Shown here: piece after piece, positions 36,278 to 45,753 of the stretch
Position numbering within the stretch: the stretch's first letter is position 1
Layout of the letters: each line of letters opens with the position of its first letter
DNA from: Streptomyces fradiae
GTDB lineage: Bacteria; Actinomycetota; Actinomycetes; Streptomycetales; Streptomycetaceae
Direction of reading: 5' to 3'
Assembly (NCBI RefSeq): GCF_041270065.1
Contig: NZ_CP065958.1
Span: forward strand, 5,394,001 to 5,458,000
Length of the DNA stretch: 64,000 bases
The notes under the pieces: model-generated
What the model saw: the letters and a program-made list of their open reading frames with translations, nothing else
Told to the model about the DNA's origin: nothing
The model's database searches: none
Program-made: the position numbers and the translations under genes

Positions 36278-37474
36278 TCAATCCCGTGCGGGAAAGCTGC
36301 CCGGAAGAGTGAGCTGAATGCGGCATCCACGTGACGATTCGGCCACGCCGATGTGACCGCCGTGCAGATCCACCGCCCAGCGCGCGATGGCCAGGCCGAG
36401 ACCGGTGCCGCCGTCGCTGCCCGGGCCCTGCTGCGCCGGGACCGCGCCCCGGTTGAAGCGCTCGAAGACCTTGTGCCGCTCCGACGCCGGGATCCCGGGG
36501 CCCTCGTCGGCGACCTCGAGGACCAGCGACTCGGGACACAGGCCGCGCCGGGCCCGTACGGTCACGCGCCCGTGCGGCGGGGAGTGCTTCACCGCGTTGT
36601 CGATCAGATTGGCCATCACCTGGTGCAGCCGCTCCGCGTCCGCGTGCGCGGTCAGCTCGGGCGGCGAGACGTCCAGGTGCAGATGCACGTCGGTGCGGCG
36701 GTGCAGGCCGGAGGTGGAGGACAGACCGCGCTGGGAGGCGGCGAGATTGGCCTCGCGCAGCACCCCGGACAGATACGGCCACACCTCGAAGCGGGTGCGC
36801 CGGAGCGTGACGACACCGTTGTCGAGCCGTGACAGGTCGAGCAGCGTCTCCACCAGCCGGCCGAGCCGCTCGGTCTGCTTCAGGGCCGTGCGCATGGTCT
36901 CCGGGTCGGCCTCGGAGACACCGTCCACGACGTTCTCCAGGAGCGCCCGCAGCGCGGCGATGGGGGTGCGCAGCTCGTGCGAGACATTGGCCACCAGCTC
37001 CTTGCGGTGCCGGTCCACGGCCTCCAGGTCGTCCGCCATGCGGTTGATCGTGGAGGCCAGGTCGCCGAGCTCGTCACGGCGGTCGGCGCCGCGCACCCGG
37101 CGGCTGAAGTCGCCGTCCGAGATCGACCCGGCGACATGGTTCATCTCGTCGAGCGGCGCGGTCAGCGACTGCGCCACGAACTGGGTGATCAGCAGGGTCG
37201 CGATCATCGCGAAGATCGTGATGTAGCGGAACTCGGTCGAGGTGCGGATCGCCACCAGGGCGAGGCCCGAGGTCAGCAGGACCGCCCCGACGACCAGGGC
37301 GCCCAGCTTGGTCTTGATCGAGATCGCTATCCGGTGCCGCCGCCGGCGGCGGGCGAGCGGCCCGCGGGGGGCGCTCGGCGACTCGGGGCCCGCCGGTCCT
37401 TCGGGTCCCTGTGGTCCGTCGGGTCGCTCCGACCCCGCTGGTCCCTCCGGCCCCCTGGGCCCCCGCCGGCTCAC
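36278..37474 (-). CDS. Two-component sensor histidine kinase
   Basis: 398 residues from GTG 37474, which overlaps the regulator stop as GTGA. A Pro/Gly-rich cytoplasmic N-terminus is followed by two membrane helices (LGALVVGAVLLTSGLALVAI and FRYITIFAMIATLLITQFVA) and a HAMP domain. The H-box has His166 in VSHELRTPIAALR. The ATPase domain has VMANLIDNAVKHSPP, VADEGPGIP and GGTGLGLAIARW. The sensor loop between the helices is very short, so it may sense a membrane signal. It partners the upstream OmpR-type regulator and lies beside kgd. Confidence 0.93.
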   Translation of the reverse strand: MSRRGPRGPEGPAGSERPDGPQGPEGPAGPESPSAPRGPLARRRRRHRIAISIKTKLGALVVGAVLLTSGLALVAIRTSTEFRYITIFAMIATLLITQFVAQSLTAPLDEMNHVAGSISDGDFSRRVRGADRRDELGDLASTINRMADDLEAVDRHRKELVANVSHELRTPIAALRALLENVVDGVSEADPETMRTALKQTERLGRLVETLLDLSRLDNGVVTLRRTRFEVWPYLSGVLREANLAASQRGLSSTSGLHRRTDVHLHLDVSPPELTAHADAERLHQVMANLIDNAVKHSPPHGRVTVRARRGLCPESLVLEVADEGPGIPASERHKVFERFNRGAVPAQQGPGSDGGTGLGLAIARWAVDLHGGHIGVAESSRGCRIQLTLPGSFPARD

Positions 37475-38208
37475 GGCGCCGGGGTCTCCAGGGCGTAGCC
37501 GACGCCATGGACCGTACGGATCCGCTCGGCGCCGATCTTCCGGCGCAGCGCCTTGATGTGGGAGTCCACGGTCCGGGTACCGGAGGCGTCCGCCCAGTCC
37601 CACACCTCGGCCAGCAGCTGCTCGCGGGAGAGCACCGCGCGCGGGGTGTTCGCCAGGCAGACGAGCAGGTCGAACTCGGTGGGCGTCAGATGCACGTCCT
37701 CCGCGCGGACCCGGACCCGGCGCTGCGCGTGGTCGATCTCCAGCTCGCCGAGCCGCAGGATCCCGCTGCGCGGGGTGACGGCGGCGAGCGCGGCCCGCTC
37801 CACCCGGCGCAGCAGCACGTGCACCCGGGCGGCCAGCTCGCGCATGGAGAACGGCTTCGTCATGTAGTCGTCGGCGCCGACGCCCAGGCCGACCAGCATG
37901 TCCGTCTCGTCGTCCCGCGCGGTGAGCATCAGGACCGGGACGGGGCGCTGGGCCTGCACCCGGCGGCAGACCTCCAGGCCGTCGAAGCCGGGCAGCATCA
38001 CGTCGAGCACCATCAGGTCCGGCTGCCACGCCTCGGCGGCGTCCACCGCGGCCGGGCCGTCGGTCGCGGTCTGCACCAGGAAGCCCTCGGCCCGCAGCCG
38101 CGCGGAGATCGCCTCCACGATCGTGGCGTCGTCCTCGACGACCAGGACGCGGCGCTGAGCTCCCGGAGTCGTCGCCGCACCGTGGTTCGTGGTGTGTGTC
38201 TGCTCCAT
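37471..38208 (-). CDS. OmpR-family response regulator
   Basis: 245 residues from ATG 38208; the frame is open to 38232, but GAGG sits 7 bp before this ATG. The receiver domain has VLVVEDDATIVEA, phosphoacceptor Asp69 in LMVLDVMLPGFDG, LTAR and the late Lys in DYMTKPF. The C-terminal winged helix is PhoB/OmpR type (LTPTEFDLLVCLANTP, TVDSHIKALRRKIG, VHGVGYAL). It is co-transcribed with the kinase. Targets are unknown. Confidence 0.94.
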   Translation of the reverse strand: MEQTHTTNHGAATTPGAQRRVLVVEDDATIVEAISARLRAEGFLVQTATDGPAAVDAAEAWQPDLMVLDVMLPGFDGLEVCRRVQAQRPVPVLMLTARDDETDMLVGLGVGADDYMTKPFSMRELAARVHVLLRRVERAALAAVTPRSGILRLGELEIDHAQRRVRVRAEDVHLTPTEFDLLVCLANTPRAVLSREQLLAEVWDWADASGTRTVDSHIKALRRKIGAERIRTVHGVGYALETPAP

Positions 38209-38268
38209 TGCCCCGCCTCGCGTCGCCAACATCGGTGCAGCAGCCTAGAGGCAGCGGCGCCGTCAAGG

Positions 38269-38973
38269 CTACGCAGGCGATCCGGCGGGGCGGACGGCGA
38301 GGTGGACCACGTCGGGGACGCCCCGGGCAACGGGGATCTCTTCCGTCCGTACCCCGCTGAATCCGGCATTCCGCAACGAGCCTTCGAAATCGGCGGAGGG
38401 CTGCGCGGACCACACGGCGAGGATTCCGCCCGGCTTCAGGCGGGCCGCGCAGGCCGCCAAACCCTCGGCGGAATAAAGGGATTCGTTGTCCTCGGTGACC
38501 GTCCAGTCCGGCCCGTTGTCGATGTCCAGACACAGCGCGTCGTAGGTGTCCGGTGAGGTGCGGACGTACTCCACCAGGTCCGTGTGCAGGATCACGGTGC
38601 GCGGATCGGCGAGCGCCTGGCCCGACACGGTGGCCAGCGGACCCTGCCGGTGCCAGTCGATGATCGCCTCCTCACGCTCGGCGACGGCGATCCGTCCCCA
38701 GCGCGGATCGGCGGCGGCGTGCGCCAGCGAGAAGCCGACACCGAGACCGCCGATCAGGACGGCGGCGCCCGGCCGCCGCTCCTCGGGCAGGGCGTCCATC
38801 GCCGCGTCCACGAGCAGCCGCTCCGAGCGCCCGTCGGAGGTGTCCATCAGGAAGGTGCCGTTGGCGATGATCTCGTAGTGGGTGCGGTCCCCGGCGTGCG
38901 CGGCGTCCCGCCGGCGCAGGACGACCTCTCCGTACGGGCCCTCGCGGCGGTCGAGGGTGACGGGGCTGGTCAT
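38269..38973 (-). CDS. Spermidine-synthase-like methyltransferase-fold protein
   Basis: 234 residues from ATG 38973, with AGGGAG 6 bp upstream. The Rossmann core has AAVLIGGLGVGFSLAHA, AVAEREEAIIDWHR and YDALCLDIDNGPDW, as in spermidine synthase-like proteins, which bind decarboxylated SAM or SAM. The usual polyamine-site residues cannot be confirmed, so enzymatic activity is uncertain. It lies just upstream of the two-component genes. Confidence 0.8.
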   Translation of the reverse strand: MTSPVTLDRREGPYGEVVLRRRDAAHAGDRTHYEIIANGTFLMDTSDGRSERLLVDAAMDALPEERRPGAAVLIGGLGVGFSLAHAAADPRWGRIAVAEREEAIIDWHRQGPLATVSGQALADPRTVILHTDLVEYVRTSPDTYDALCLDIDNGPDWTVTEDNESLYSAEGLAACAARLKPGGILAVWSAQPSADFEGSLRNAGFSGVRTEEIPVARGVPDVVHLAVRPAGSPA

Positions 38974-39117
38974 GCTCACTCCCTGGCTCGGTGCGTACGT
39001 GTCCGACCCGGCCATCCTCCGGAAGGCGGGGCGGCCGGGACAAACCCTTATCGGCGCTTTCCGGACAGGGCGCGCGGACGGGGCGCGGCCGCGGGGCGCG
39101 CACCTCAGGGCGTGGCC

Positions 39118-39618
39118 TCAGGGCGCGGTCGGCGGGCCGCCGTCGGGGAGGGCGTCGAAGACCCGCTGGAGCGCGGGCGGGCGGTCCTCGCCGTCGCGGG
39201 TGAGGACGAGCCGGTGGGCGTACGTGACGGCGTACTCGAATCCGTCGGCGACCGGGCGGCCGGTGGGGCGGTCCGGAACCTTCGCGTACGCCGGGTCCTC
39301 CAGGGCGGCGCGGAGCTCGGCGACACGGGCCGGGGTCATCCGGCCGGTGCTCGGCTCGCCGGTGCCCCTGCGGAGGGTCCAGGAGCCGTCGTAATGGACG
39401 ACCAGCTTGTTCCGGACGCCCGCGAAGCCGCCGCTGACGACGACCTCGACCAGGTCTTCCTGGGGGGCCGGCTGCTCGTCCCGGGTCTGCCCGTCCCGGG
39501 GTGCGGTGCTGCTCGGGCCGGGGGTGTCCGGGGGCGCCGCGGGGGCCTGGCCGCAGCCGGTGACCACGACGACCGCGGCGAGGACCGCCGCCGCTCCGTA
39601 CCGCTTCACGTGCTCCAT
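39118..39618 (-). CDS. Hypothetical lipoprotein
   Basis: 166 residues, ATG 39618. The signal peptide ends in lipobox VVTGC (Cys22), so the protein is exported and lipid-anchored. A Pro/Thr/Gln linker is followed by a domain with VVVSGGFAGVRNKLVVHYDG and LRAALEDPAYAKVPDRPTG. This protealysin-inhibitor-like pattern occurs in several Streptomyces lipoproteins. The function is unknown. Confidence 0.75.
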   Translation of the reverse strand: MEHVKRYGAAAVLAAVVVVTGCGQAPAAPPDTPGPSSTAPRDGQTRDEQPAPQEDLVEVVVSGGFAGVRNKLVVHYDGSWTLRRGTGEPSTGRMTPARVAELRAALEDPAYAKVPDRPTGRPVADGFEYAVTYAHRLVLTRDGEDRPPALQRVFDALPDGGPPTAP

Positions 39619-39678
39619 GGCCCGAGCATGCCCGCACTTCGGGGTCGTCCGCAGCCGGAACGAGTGAAGGGGACCGGT

Positions 39679-40314
39679 TCAGGCGGTGCGGACGATGCCG
39701 GTGAGCGGACCGCGGTGGTACCAGTCGAGGGAGTCGTAGAGCGCCATCCCGTCGGTCGTCGCCGACAGGACCCCGGTCTCGGCGCCGGCCTGCGCGGCGG
39801 CAGCCTCCAGGGTGCGCATCACATTGGCGCCGAGGCCGCGCCGCCGGTGGGCCGGATCCGTCTCTATCTGGTCCGCGACCGCCGTCTCCCCGGTCGGCGC
39901 GATCTGGCCGCGGGCCGCCAGGGTGCCGTCGGGGGCGAGGATGCGCACCCGGATCACCCCGTCGCGGGTCTCGGTGGTGCGCGCGTAGCCCTCGGGCGGC
40001 GCGGGCCGGACCGAGGGGTCGAGCCGCTTGGTCATCATGAAGCCGGGGTCGTCGGGCACCGTCCAGCCCTCGGTGATCCAGGGCGTCACCTCCTCGGGCG
40101 CGGCCATCACCTTCAGCCAGGCGCCCGGCTCGGCGATCCCCGCGCACAGCTTCCCGACGGACACCGCGTCCGGGTGCGGCAGCACGTGCCGGAAGACGTG
40201 CCCGGGGAGTCCGACGTCGATCCGGTAGCCCCAGGGCTCGACGACGGCGGGCGGGGTGCCCCGGGAGACGGTCCAGCCGGCCACCCAGGCCGATGTAATA
40301 GCTGCAATATCCAT
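39679..40314 (-). CDS. GNAT-family N-acetyltransferase
   Basis: 211 residues from ATG 40314; a GTG at 40338 is an alternative start and no strong ribosome binding site is seen. The C-terminal half contains the acetyl-CoA motif ETDPAHRRRGLGANVMRTLE and the tail YDSLDWYHRGPL. The N-terminal half is a less conserved partner domain. The substrate is unknown. It diverges from lon; a 10-bp inverted repeat overlaps its start. Confidence 0.82.
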   Translation of the reverse strand: MDIAAITSAWVAGWTVSRGTPPAVVEPWGYRIDVGLPGHVFRHVLPHPDAVSVGKLCAGIAEPGAWLKVMAAPEEVTPWITEGWTVPDDPGFMMTKRLDPSVRPAPPEGYARTTETRDGVIRVRILAPDGTLAARGQIAPTGETAVADQIETDPAHRRRGLGANVMRTLEAAAAQAGAETGVLSATTDGMALYDSLDWYHRGPLTGIVRTA

Positions 40315-40330
40315 GAGGCCATTACATCGG
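40290..40330. promoter_or_regulatory. 10-bp inverted repeat at the GNAT start
   Basis: CCGATGTAAT (40290-40299) and ATTACATCGG (40321-40330) are exact reverse complements 21 bp apart and flank the GNAT start codon. The arms are AT-richer than the surroundings. A regulator binding as a dimer, or a structured mRNA start, would explain it. Confidence 0.45.
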
Positions 40331-40403
40331 CTGTTCACGGCCTGCGGAGAGGTGATCGCTCAGAGCGAACAGGGGGTGGGGAACATTCCTGGGCGCAGAT
40401 GCA

Positions 40404-40422
40404 TTGAGTCGGCATAGCTCAA
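40404..40422. promoter_or_regulatory. HAIR-like HspR operator upstream of lon
   Basis: TTGAGT (40404-40409), seven spacer bases, then GCTCAA (40417-40422). The HspR-binding HAIR consensus is CTTGAGT-N7-ACTCAAG, so 11 of 14 defined bases match with the correct spacing. It lies 23 bp upstream of the lon start codon. HspR is known to repress lon in Streptomyces. Confidence 0.75.
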
Positions 40423-40444
40423 CTTGACTGCCGAAGGGGAGATC

Positions 40445-42856
40445 ATGGCTGCTGAGTCCATGGCGTCCGCGCCGATCGCTCTGCCTGTGCTGCCGCTCGA
40501 CGACGAGGTCGTGCTGCCCGGAATGGTGGTGCCGCTGGACCTGTCCGACAACGACGTACGGGCCGCGGTCGAGGCCGCGCAGGCCGCCGCGCGCGGCGGG
40601 ACCGGGAAGCCCCGGGTGCTGCTGGTGCCGCGGGTGGACGGCACGTACGCCGGGACCGGTGTGCTCGGCACCGTCGAGCAGGTCGGACGGCTGTCCGACG
40701 GCGACCCCGGCGCCCTGATCCGCGCCCGCGGCCGGGTCCGCATCGGCGCCGGGACCACCGGCCCCGGCGGCGCCCTGTGGGTCGAGGGCACCGTCGTCGA
40801 GGAGGTCCTGCCCGAGCCGCTGCCCGGCTCCGTGACCGAACTGGTCAAGGAGTACAAGGCGCTGGCCACCAGCTGGCTGCGCAAGCGCGGCGCCTGGCAG
40901 GTCGTCGACCGCGTCCAGCAGATCGAGGGCGTCGGCGCCCTCGCCGACAACTCGGGCTACTCGCCCTTCCTCACCGTCGAGCAGAAGCTCGCGCTCCTGG
41001 AGACCGCCGACCCGGTCGCCCGCCTCAAGCTCGCCACCGCGCAGCTGCGCGAGCACCTGGCCGAGCAGGACGTCGCCGAGACCATCGCCAAGGACGTCCA
41101 GGAGGGCGTCGACAAGCAGCAGCGCGAGTTCCTGCTGCGGCGTCAGCTCGAAGCCGTCCGCAAGGAGCTGCGCGAGCTCAACGGCGAGGCCGAGGCCGAC
41201 GAGACCGACGACTACCGGGCCCGCGTCGAGGCCGCCGACCTGCCGGAGAAGGTCCGCGAAGCGGCCCTCAAGGAGGTCGAGAAGCTGGAGCGGTCCAGCG
41301 ACCAGTCCCCGGAGGGCTCCTGGATCCGCACCTGGCTGGACACCGTGCTCGAACTCCCGTGGAACGAGCGGACCGAGGACCGGTACGACATCCTGGGCGC
41401 CAAGGCGGTCCTGGACGCCGAGCACGCGGGCCTGGAGGACGTGAAGGAGCGCATCACGGAGTACCTGGCCGTCCGCAAGCGCCGGGCCGAGCGCGGCCTC
41501 GGCGTGGTCGGCGGCCGCCGCGGCGGCGCGGTGCTCGCGCTCGTCGGCCCGCCCGGCGTCGGCAAGACCTCGCTCGGCGAGTCCGTCGCGCACGCGATGG
41601 GCCGCAAGTTCGTCCGGGTCGCCCTCGGCGGCGTGCGGGACGAGGCGGAGATCCGCGGCCACCGGCGCACGTACGTCGGCGCGCTGCCCGGCCGTATCGT
41701 CCGGGCGATCAAGGAGGCCGGGTCCATGAACCCGGTGGTCCTGCTCGACGAGATCGACAAGGTCGGCTCCGACTTCCGGGGCGACCCGGCGGCGGCGCTG
41801 CTCGAAGTCCTCGACCCGGCGCAGAACCACACCTTCCGCGACCACTACCTGGAGGTCGAACTCGACCTGAGCGACGTGGTCTTCCTGGCCACGGCGAACG
41901 TCCTGGAGGCCATCCCGGAGGCCCTGCTCGACCGCATGGAGCTGGTCCGCCTCGACGGCTACACCGAGGACGAGAAGGTCGTCATCGCCCGTGACCACCT
42001 GCTGCCCCGGCAGCTGGAGCGGGCCGGCCTCGCCGAGGGCGAGATCGTCCTGGAGGAGTCGGCGCTGCGCAAGCTGGCCGGCGAGTACACCCGGGAGGCG
42101 GGCGTCCGCACCCTGGAGCGCTCGATCGCCCGGCTGCTCCGCAAGGTGGCCGCCCAGCACGAGCTCGGCGAGCGCGAGCTGCCCGCCACCCTCGGCGAGG
42201 ACGACCTGCGCGGCCTGATCGGCCGGCCGCACCACGTGCCCGAGTCCGCCCAGGACCCGGCCGAGCGCCGTACCTCGGTGCCCGGTGTGGCCACCGGTCT
42301 CGCCGTCACCGGCGCGGGCGGCGACGTGCTCTTCGTCGAGGCCTCGCTGGCCGACCCGGAGACCGGCGCGGCCGGACTGACCCTCACCGGTCAGCTGGGC
42401 GACGTGATGAAGGAGTCCGCGCAGATCGCGCTCTCCTTCCTCCGCTCGCACGGCGCGGAGCTGGAGCTGCCCGTCACCGGTCTCAAGGACCGCGGCGTGC
42501 ACATCCACTTCCCGGCCGGCGCGGTCCCGAAGGACGGCCCCAGCGCGGGCATCACGATGACCACCGCCCTCGCCTCGCTGCTCAGCGGCCGGCAGGTGCG
42601 CACGGACGTCGCGATGACCGGCGAGGTCTCCCTCACCGGCCGGGTCCTCCCGATCGGTGGCCTGAAGCAGAAGCTCCTCGCCGCCCACCGCGCGGGCATC
42701 ACGACGGTCGTGATCCCCAAGCGCAACGAGGCCGACCTCGACGACGTCCCCGCCGAGATCCTCCAGAAGCTGGAGGTCCACCCGGTCACGGACGTCCGCC
42801 AGGTCCTGGAGATCGCGCTGACCCCGGCGGAGCTCGCGGTGAGCGCGGCGGCGTGA
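40445..42856 (+). CDS. lon: ATP-dependent Lon protease
   Basis: 803 residues from ATG 40445, with AGGGGAG close upstream. The N-terminal LON substrate domain covers about 1-200 ([20 protein letters not shown]). The AAA+ module has Walker [14 protein letters not shown] and Walker [12 protein letters not shown]. The protease domain has the catalytic Ser in [11 protein letters not shown] and Lys in [12 protein letters not shown]. It degrades misfolded and regulatory proteins in the cytoplasm. A HAIR-like site in front suggests heat-shock control by HspR. It ends at a bidirectional terminator. Confidence 0.97.
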   Translation: MAAESMASAPIALPVLPLDDEVVLPGMVVPLDLSDNDVRAAVEAAQAAARGGTGKPRVLLVPRVDGTYAGTGVLGTVEQVGRLSDGDPGALIRARGRVRIGAGTTGPGGALWVEGTVVEEVLPEPLPGSVTELVKEYKALATSWLRKRGAWQVVDRVQQIEGVGALADNSGYSPFLTVEQKLALLETADPVARLKLATAQLREHLAEQDVAETIAKDVQEGVDKQQREFLLRRQLEAVRKELRELNGEAEADETDDYRARVEAADLPEKVREAALKEVEKLERSSDQSPEGSWIRTWLDTVLELPWNERTEDRYDILGAKAVLDAEHAGLEDVKERITEYLAVRKRRAERGLGVVGGRRGGAVLALVGPPGVGKTSLGESVAHAMGRKFVRVALGGVRDEAEIRGHRRTYVGALPGRIVRAIKEAGSMNPVVLLDEIDKVGSDFRGDPAAALLEVLDPAQNHTFRDHYLEVELDLSDVVFLATANVLEAIPEALLDRMELVRLDGYTEDEKVVIARDHLLPRQLERAGLAEGEIVLEESALRKLAGEYTREAGVRTLERSIARLLRKVAAQHELGERELPATLGEDDLRGLIGRPHHVPESAQDPAERRTSVPGVATGLAVTGAGGDVLFVEASLADPETGAAGLTLTGQLGDVMKESAQIALSFLRSHGAELELPVTGLKDRGVHIHFPAGAVPKDGPSAGITMTTALASLLSGRQVRTDVAMTGEVSLTGRVLPIGGLKQKLLAAHRAGITTVVIPKRNEADLDDVPAEILQKLEVHPVTDVRQVLEIALTPAELAVSAAA

Positions 42857-42881
42857 CGGCCGGTCCGGCCTGACGGCCGGT

Positions 42882-42919
42882 CCGGTGGGGCGCGTTCCGC
42901 GTGGGGCGCGCCCCACCGG
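42882..42919. terminator. Bidirectional terminator, 13-bp perfect stem
   Basis: CCGGTGGGGCGCG (42882-42894) and its exact reverse complement (42907-42919) surround a 12-nt loop, between converging lon and the glutamate-cysteine ligase gene. Confidence 0.85.
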
Positions 42920-42924
42920 CCGTC

Positions 42925-44076
42925 TCAGGCGGGGGTGGTACGGCGTACGGCGTCGGCGACGACCGAGGCGAGACCCGGGGCGCCGTCCCGCGCGGCCCGC
43001 TGGAGGTCGGCCCCGGTGCCCCGGGCGAACAGCAGCTCCAGTCCGCGCACGGTCCGGTCCAGGTCGCCGGCGGCCCGCAGGGCCGGGGTGACATGGTGGA
43101 GCAGGGCCTCCAGGACGGCCGCCGCCGGGGCCGGCTGCCAGGTCAGCGGGTGCAGCAGCTCGCCCCGGAGCCCGTATCGGCTGGCCCGCCAGGACGCCAG
43201 GCGCAGCACGGCGGTCGGAACGGGATCGGCCTCCCGGCCCGCCCGCCAGGACCTCGCCTCGGTGTCCACCAGGGCGCGGACGAGGACGGCCAGGAGCACC
43301 CCGTCCTCGACGTGCTGGCACACATCGCCGACCCGCACCTCCACCGTCGGGTATCGGCGGGACAGCCGGGCGTCGAAGTAGACCATGTGGTCGTCGACGA
43401 GCACCTCGCTCGCCAGCATCGCCCGCGTGGTCTCCTCGTACGCCGCGACGTCGCCGTACAGCTCGCTCGGCCCGCTCATCGGCCAGCGCGACCAGAGCTG
43501 GTGGCGCCAGCTCGCGTAGCCGGTGTCCCGGCCCTGCCAGTACGGCGAATTGGCGCTGAGCGCGAGGAGCGGCGCGAGCCAGGGCCGGAGCCGGTCGAGG
43601 ACCCCGACGCCCTCCTCGGCGGAGGCGAGATGGACGTGCACGTGACAGGCGCAGGTGAGCTTGTCGTCGACGAGCCGGGCGAACCGGTCCTCGATCCGCC
43701 GGTAGCGGTCGGCCGGATTGAGCAGCGGGTCGAAGCGCACCGGCGCGGTCGCGAGGGCCGCGACGGCCGCGCCCGCCTCCTTGGCGGCGGCCGCGGCGGC
43801 GGTCCTGGCCTGCCGCAGCCGCTCGTCGAGCTCGGCCGAGGTGGCGCAGGGCGGGGTGGCGATCTCCAGCATCTCGCAGAACAACTCGGACTTCGCCGGC
43901 TCGCCCCGCTCCGCCGGCCGCAGCACATCGGCGTGCCAGGCGGCGATCTCGGTGACGGCGCCGGACAGCGGCCGGGGCATCCCGCTCTCGGGATCGACGA
44001 GGAGCAGTTCCTCCTCCACCCCGACCGTGCGCGGCCCATCTCCGCGGTGGTAGACCCACCGCTGCTGCTTCCGCAT
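42925..44076 (-). CDS. Carboxylate-amine ligase, YbdK-type glutamate-cysteine ligase family 2
   Basis: 383 residues from ATG 44076; the open frame runs upstream, but RTVGVEEELLLVDPESG is the family's start region. The GCS2 pattern continues with AKSELFCEMLEIATPP, ACHVHVHLAS and EVRVGDVCQHVED. Members ligate glutamate to an amine with ATP hydrolysis; YbdK shows weak glutamate-cysteine ligase activity, and the real substrate here is unknown. It stands alone and converges on lon. Confidence 0.87.
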   Translation of the reverse strand: MRKQQRWVYHRGDGPRTVGVEEELLLVDPESGMPRPLSGAVTEIAAWHADVLRPAERGEPAKSELFCEMLEIATPPCATSAELDERLRQARTAAAAAAKEAGAAVAALATAPVRFDPLLNPADRYRRIEDRFARLVDDKLTCACHVHVHLASAEEGVGVLDRLRPWLAPLLALSANSPYWQGRDTGYASWRHQLWSRWPMSGPSELYGDVAAYEETTRAMLASEVLVDDHMVYFDARLSRRYPTVEVRVGDVCQHVEDGVLLAVLVRALVDTEARSWRAGREADPVPTAVLRLASWRASRYGLRGELLHPLTWQPAPAAAVLEALLHHVTPALRAAGDLDRTVRGLELLFARGTGADLQRAARDGAPGLASVVADAVRRTTPA

Positions 44077-44288
44077 GGAGTGCTCACCTTCGCGATCGGA
44101 CGACGTGCGCTGACGGCCGTTCGAACAGAGCTCTCCCGAAGCTTGTCCACGGAACCACCCACTCCCACCCGTCCTGGTGCGGATGGCGCGAAATCGACAC
44201 CCGATGGAGCGACGGAGGGTACGAGGGCGACGCACACCTCGGGCGCCTCCCGCGTGGCCTGTCCGGCAGACGGGGCGGCAGGCGCTGT

Positions 44289-45662
44289 TTACTGAGCCGC
44301 CTCGCCCACCACTTCATTGATGGGCACGCCTGCTGATTGCGAGCTGAAACTAATGAGATTTCGCGCCTCGGCGTCGATGACTGCGAGACCGCTCCCTCCC
44401 TTGATCTGACCAAAGGCGAGCCAGTGAATCTTCCACTCGTCGTCGACTGATTTCGCGACCAGCTCGAGTTCGACCGGTGTACCCGAGCCGACCGCGGCTG
44501 CCTGACGGAACATTCTGGCTGCCTCTTCCCTCGTCACTCTGGGGGCAGGAAGAGCGGGATCATCGATATCGCGCATGATGAGCTGGGTCATCGCTCCGGA
44601 AGGGTCGACCTGAATGTCGAGCCGCATCGGCATCATCACGCCATCCTTGTTGTGGCGGCGCCAGCTTGTCATCCAGCCCATCTCGGCCTTGGCCCCCACG
44701 GGCGACGTGACGGGTTCGGCGCCGCCCAGGGCCCATGGGGCGTGGTCCTTGGCATACGAGAGAGCGAGATCCTGTGCCGCCTGCGCGTTGATGGGGCGAC
44801 CGACAGGTTTGCCGCCGAGCGGATACCCGGTGGAGCCGTTCCCGCTCGACATGTCGAGGGACGCCTTGAAGGTTCTGCGATCCGGCCAGCTCAACTCGGC
44901 GAACCCCACGTCGAGGTTGGCCATCACCGTGCCGGCATCACCACTCGGGCCTCGCGCAAAATCGATGCTGTTGATTTTGAAATGGTTGCCGAATGCGGAT
45001 GCGACGGCCTTGCGAGCCGCGCCTTGCTGGTCTTCGTTTGCGTCGACGACAGCGACTGTATATGCCACTTTCTCGGGGTGAATGAACGCAACCCAAAGGC
45101 CGATGAGGAGCGCGGCAGAACCCAGCCACACGGTGACGAGTGGGCGCGTGGCGTAAAGCAGGCGCACCGAACCTCCGGAGTCGTCGATCCTTGTCACGAC
45201 CCATCCGACGGCGGCGCCGGCGGCAACTCCGAGAGTGTTCATCAGCAGGTCGCTCGTGTCGCAGCCCCGCCCCAGGAAGGTCAGTGTGGCCTGGGCGGTT
45301 TCAATGCCGGTGGTCAGCAGGAAGCCGCCGATGAGGGTTCCCAGGATGTTGCGTGTCGCCAACACGCCGAGGAGGCCGACCGGGAGGAAGAGTCCAGCGT
45401 TCAGGATTCCCTGGGATGTCGTGAGGGGCTCGGTTATGTCGCTGTTCACGATGCAGATCCGCGACTGTTCCGTGGGCGATCCGGTCGACCACAGCGTCAG
45501 AGAGACGACGGCGGTGACGGCTGCCGCGAGCAAGGCGTGGAACGCGGGGCGCTCGGTTTCTCTCGATCGCGCGATGCGAAAGCGCAGAGCTCCCACGGAC
45601 AAGGCGATGAGGGTGGCCAAGAGCACGAACATCTCGTGCCCTTTGAATACCGCGTACAGCAA
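44289..45662 (-). CDS. VanZ-domain membrane protein with extracytoplasmic C-terminal domain
   Basis: 457 residues from TTG 45662; ATG 45632 is an equally possible start. The N-terminal 180 residues have about four membrane helices with the VanZ pattern (GLFLPVGLLGVLATRNILG, TGIETAQATLTFLGRGCDTSD, DLLMNTLGVAAGAAVGWVV). Another helix (VTVWLGSAALLIGLWVAFI) leads into a 250-residue domain outside the membrane with no family I can name. VanZ proteins are linked to teicoplanin resistance or envelope functions. The DNA is less GC-rich than the core genes. It lies downstream of a secreted protein gene on the same strand. Confidence 0.8.
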   Translation of the reverse strand: MLYAVFKGHEMFVLLATLIALSVGALRFRIARSRETERPAFHALLAAAVTAVVSLTLWSTGSPTEQSRICIVNSDITEPLTTSQGILNAGLFLPVGLLGVLATRNILGTLIGGFLLTTGIETAQATLTFLGRGCDTSDLLMNTLGVAAGAAVGWVVTRIDDSGGSVRLLYATRPLVTVWLGSAALLIGLWVAFIHPEKVAYTVAVVDANEDQQGAARKAVASAFGNHFKINSIDFARGPSGDAGTVMANLDVGFAELSWPDRRTFKASLDMSSGNGSTGYPLGGKPVGRPINAQAAQDLALSYAKDHAPWALGGAEPVTSPVGAKAEMGWMTSWRRHNKDGVMMPMRLDIQVDPSGAMTQLIMRDIDDPALPAPRVTREEAARMFRQAAAVGSGTPVELELVAKSVDDEWKIHWLAFGQIKGGSGLAVIDAEARNLISFSSQSAGVPINEVVGEAAQ

Positions 45663-45753
45663 TTCAGGGTCTCTCTAGGCGATGGCAGCGCGATGTGATG
45701 CGTCCCGGTGCGGTAGCGCACCGGGACGGGAAGCAGGTCGGACGCGAACCGTG

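Noticed and set aside
36250..36290. tRNA-like GGTTCGAACC near kgd
   Set aside because: No acceptor, anticodon or D arm could be built on either strand around it; it is simply a palindrome.
36112..36312. 66-residue plus-strand open frame before the histidine kinase end
   Set aside because: No family features, no ribosome binding site, and it lies over inverted repeats and the kinase gene end on the other strand.
40322..44059. 1245-residue open frame antisense to lon
   Set aside because: A shadow of the GC-biased codons of lon and the neighbouring ligase; low-complexity composition with no recognisable domain.
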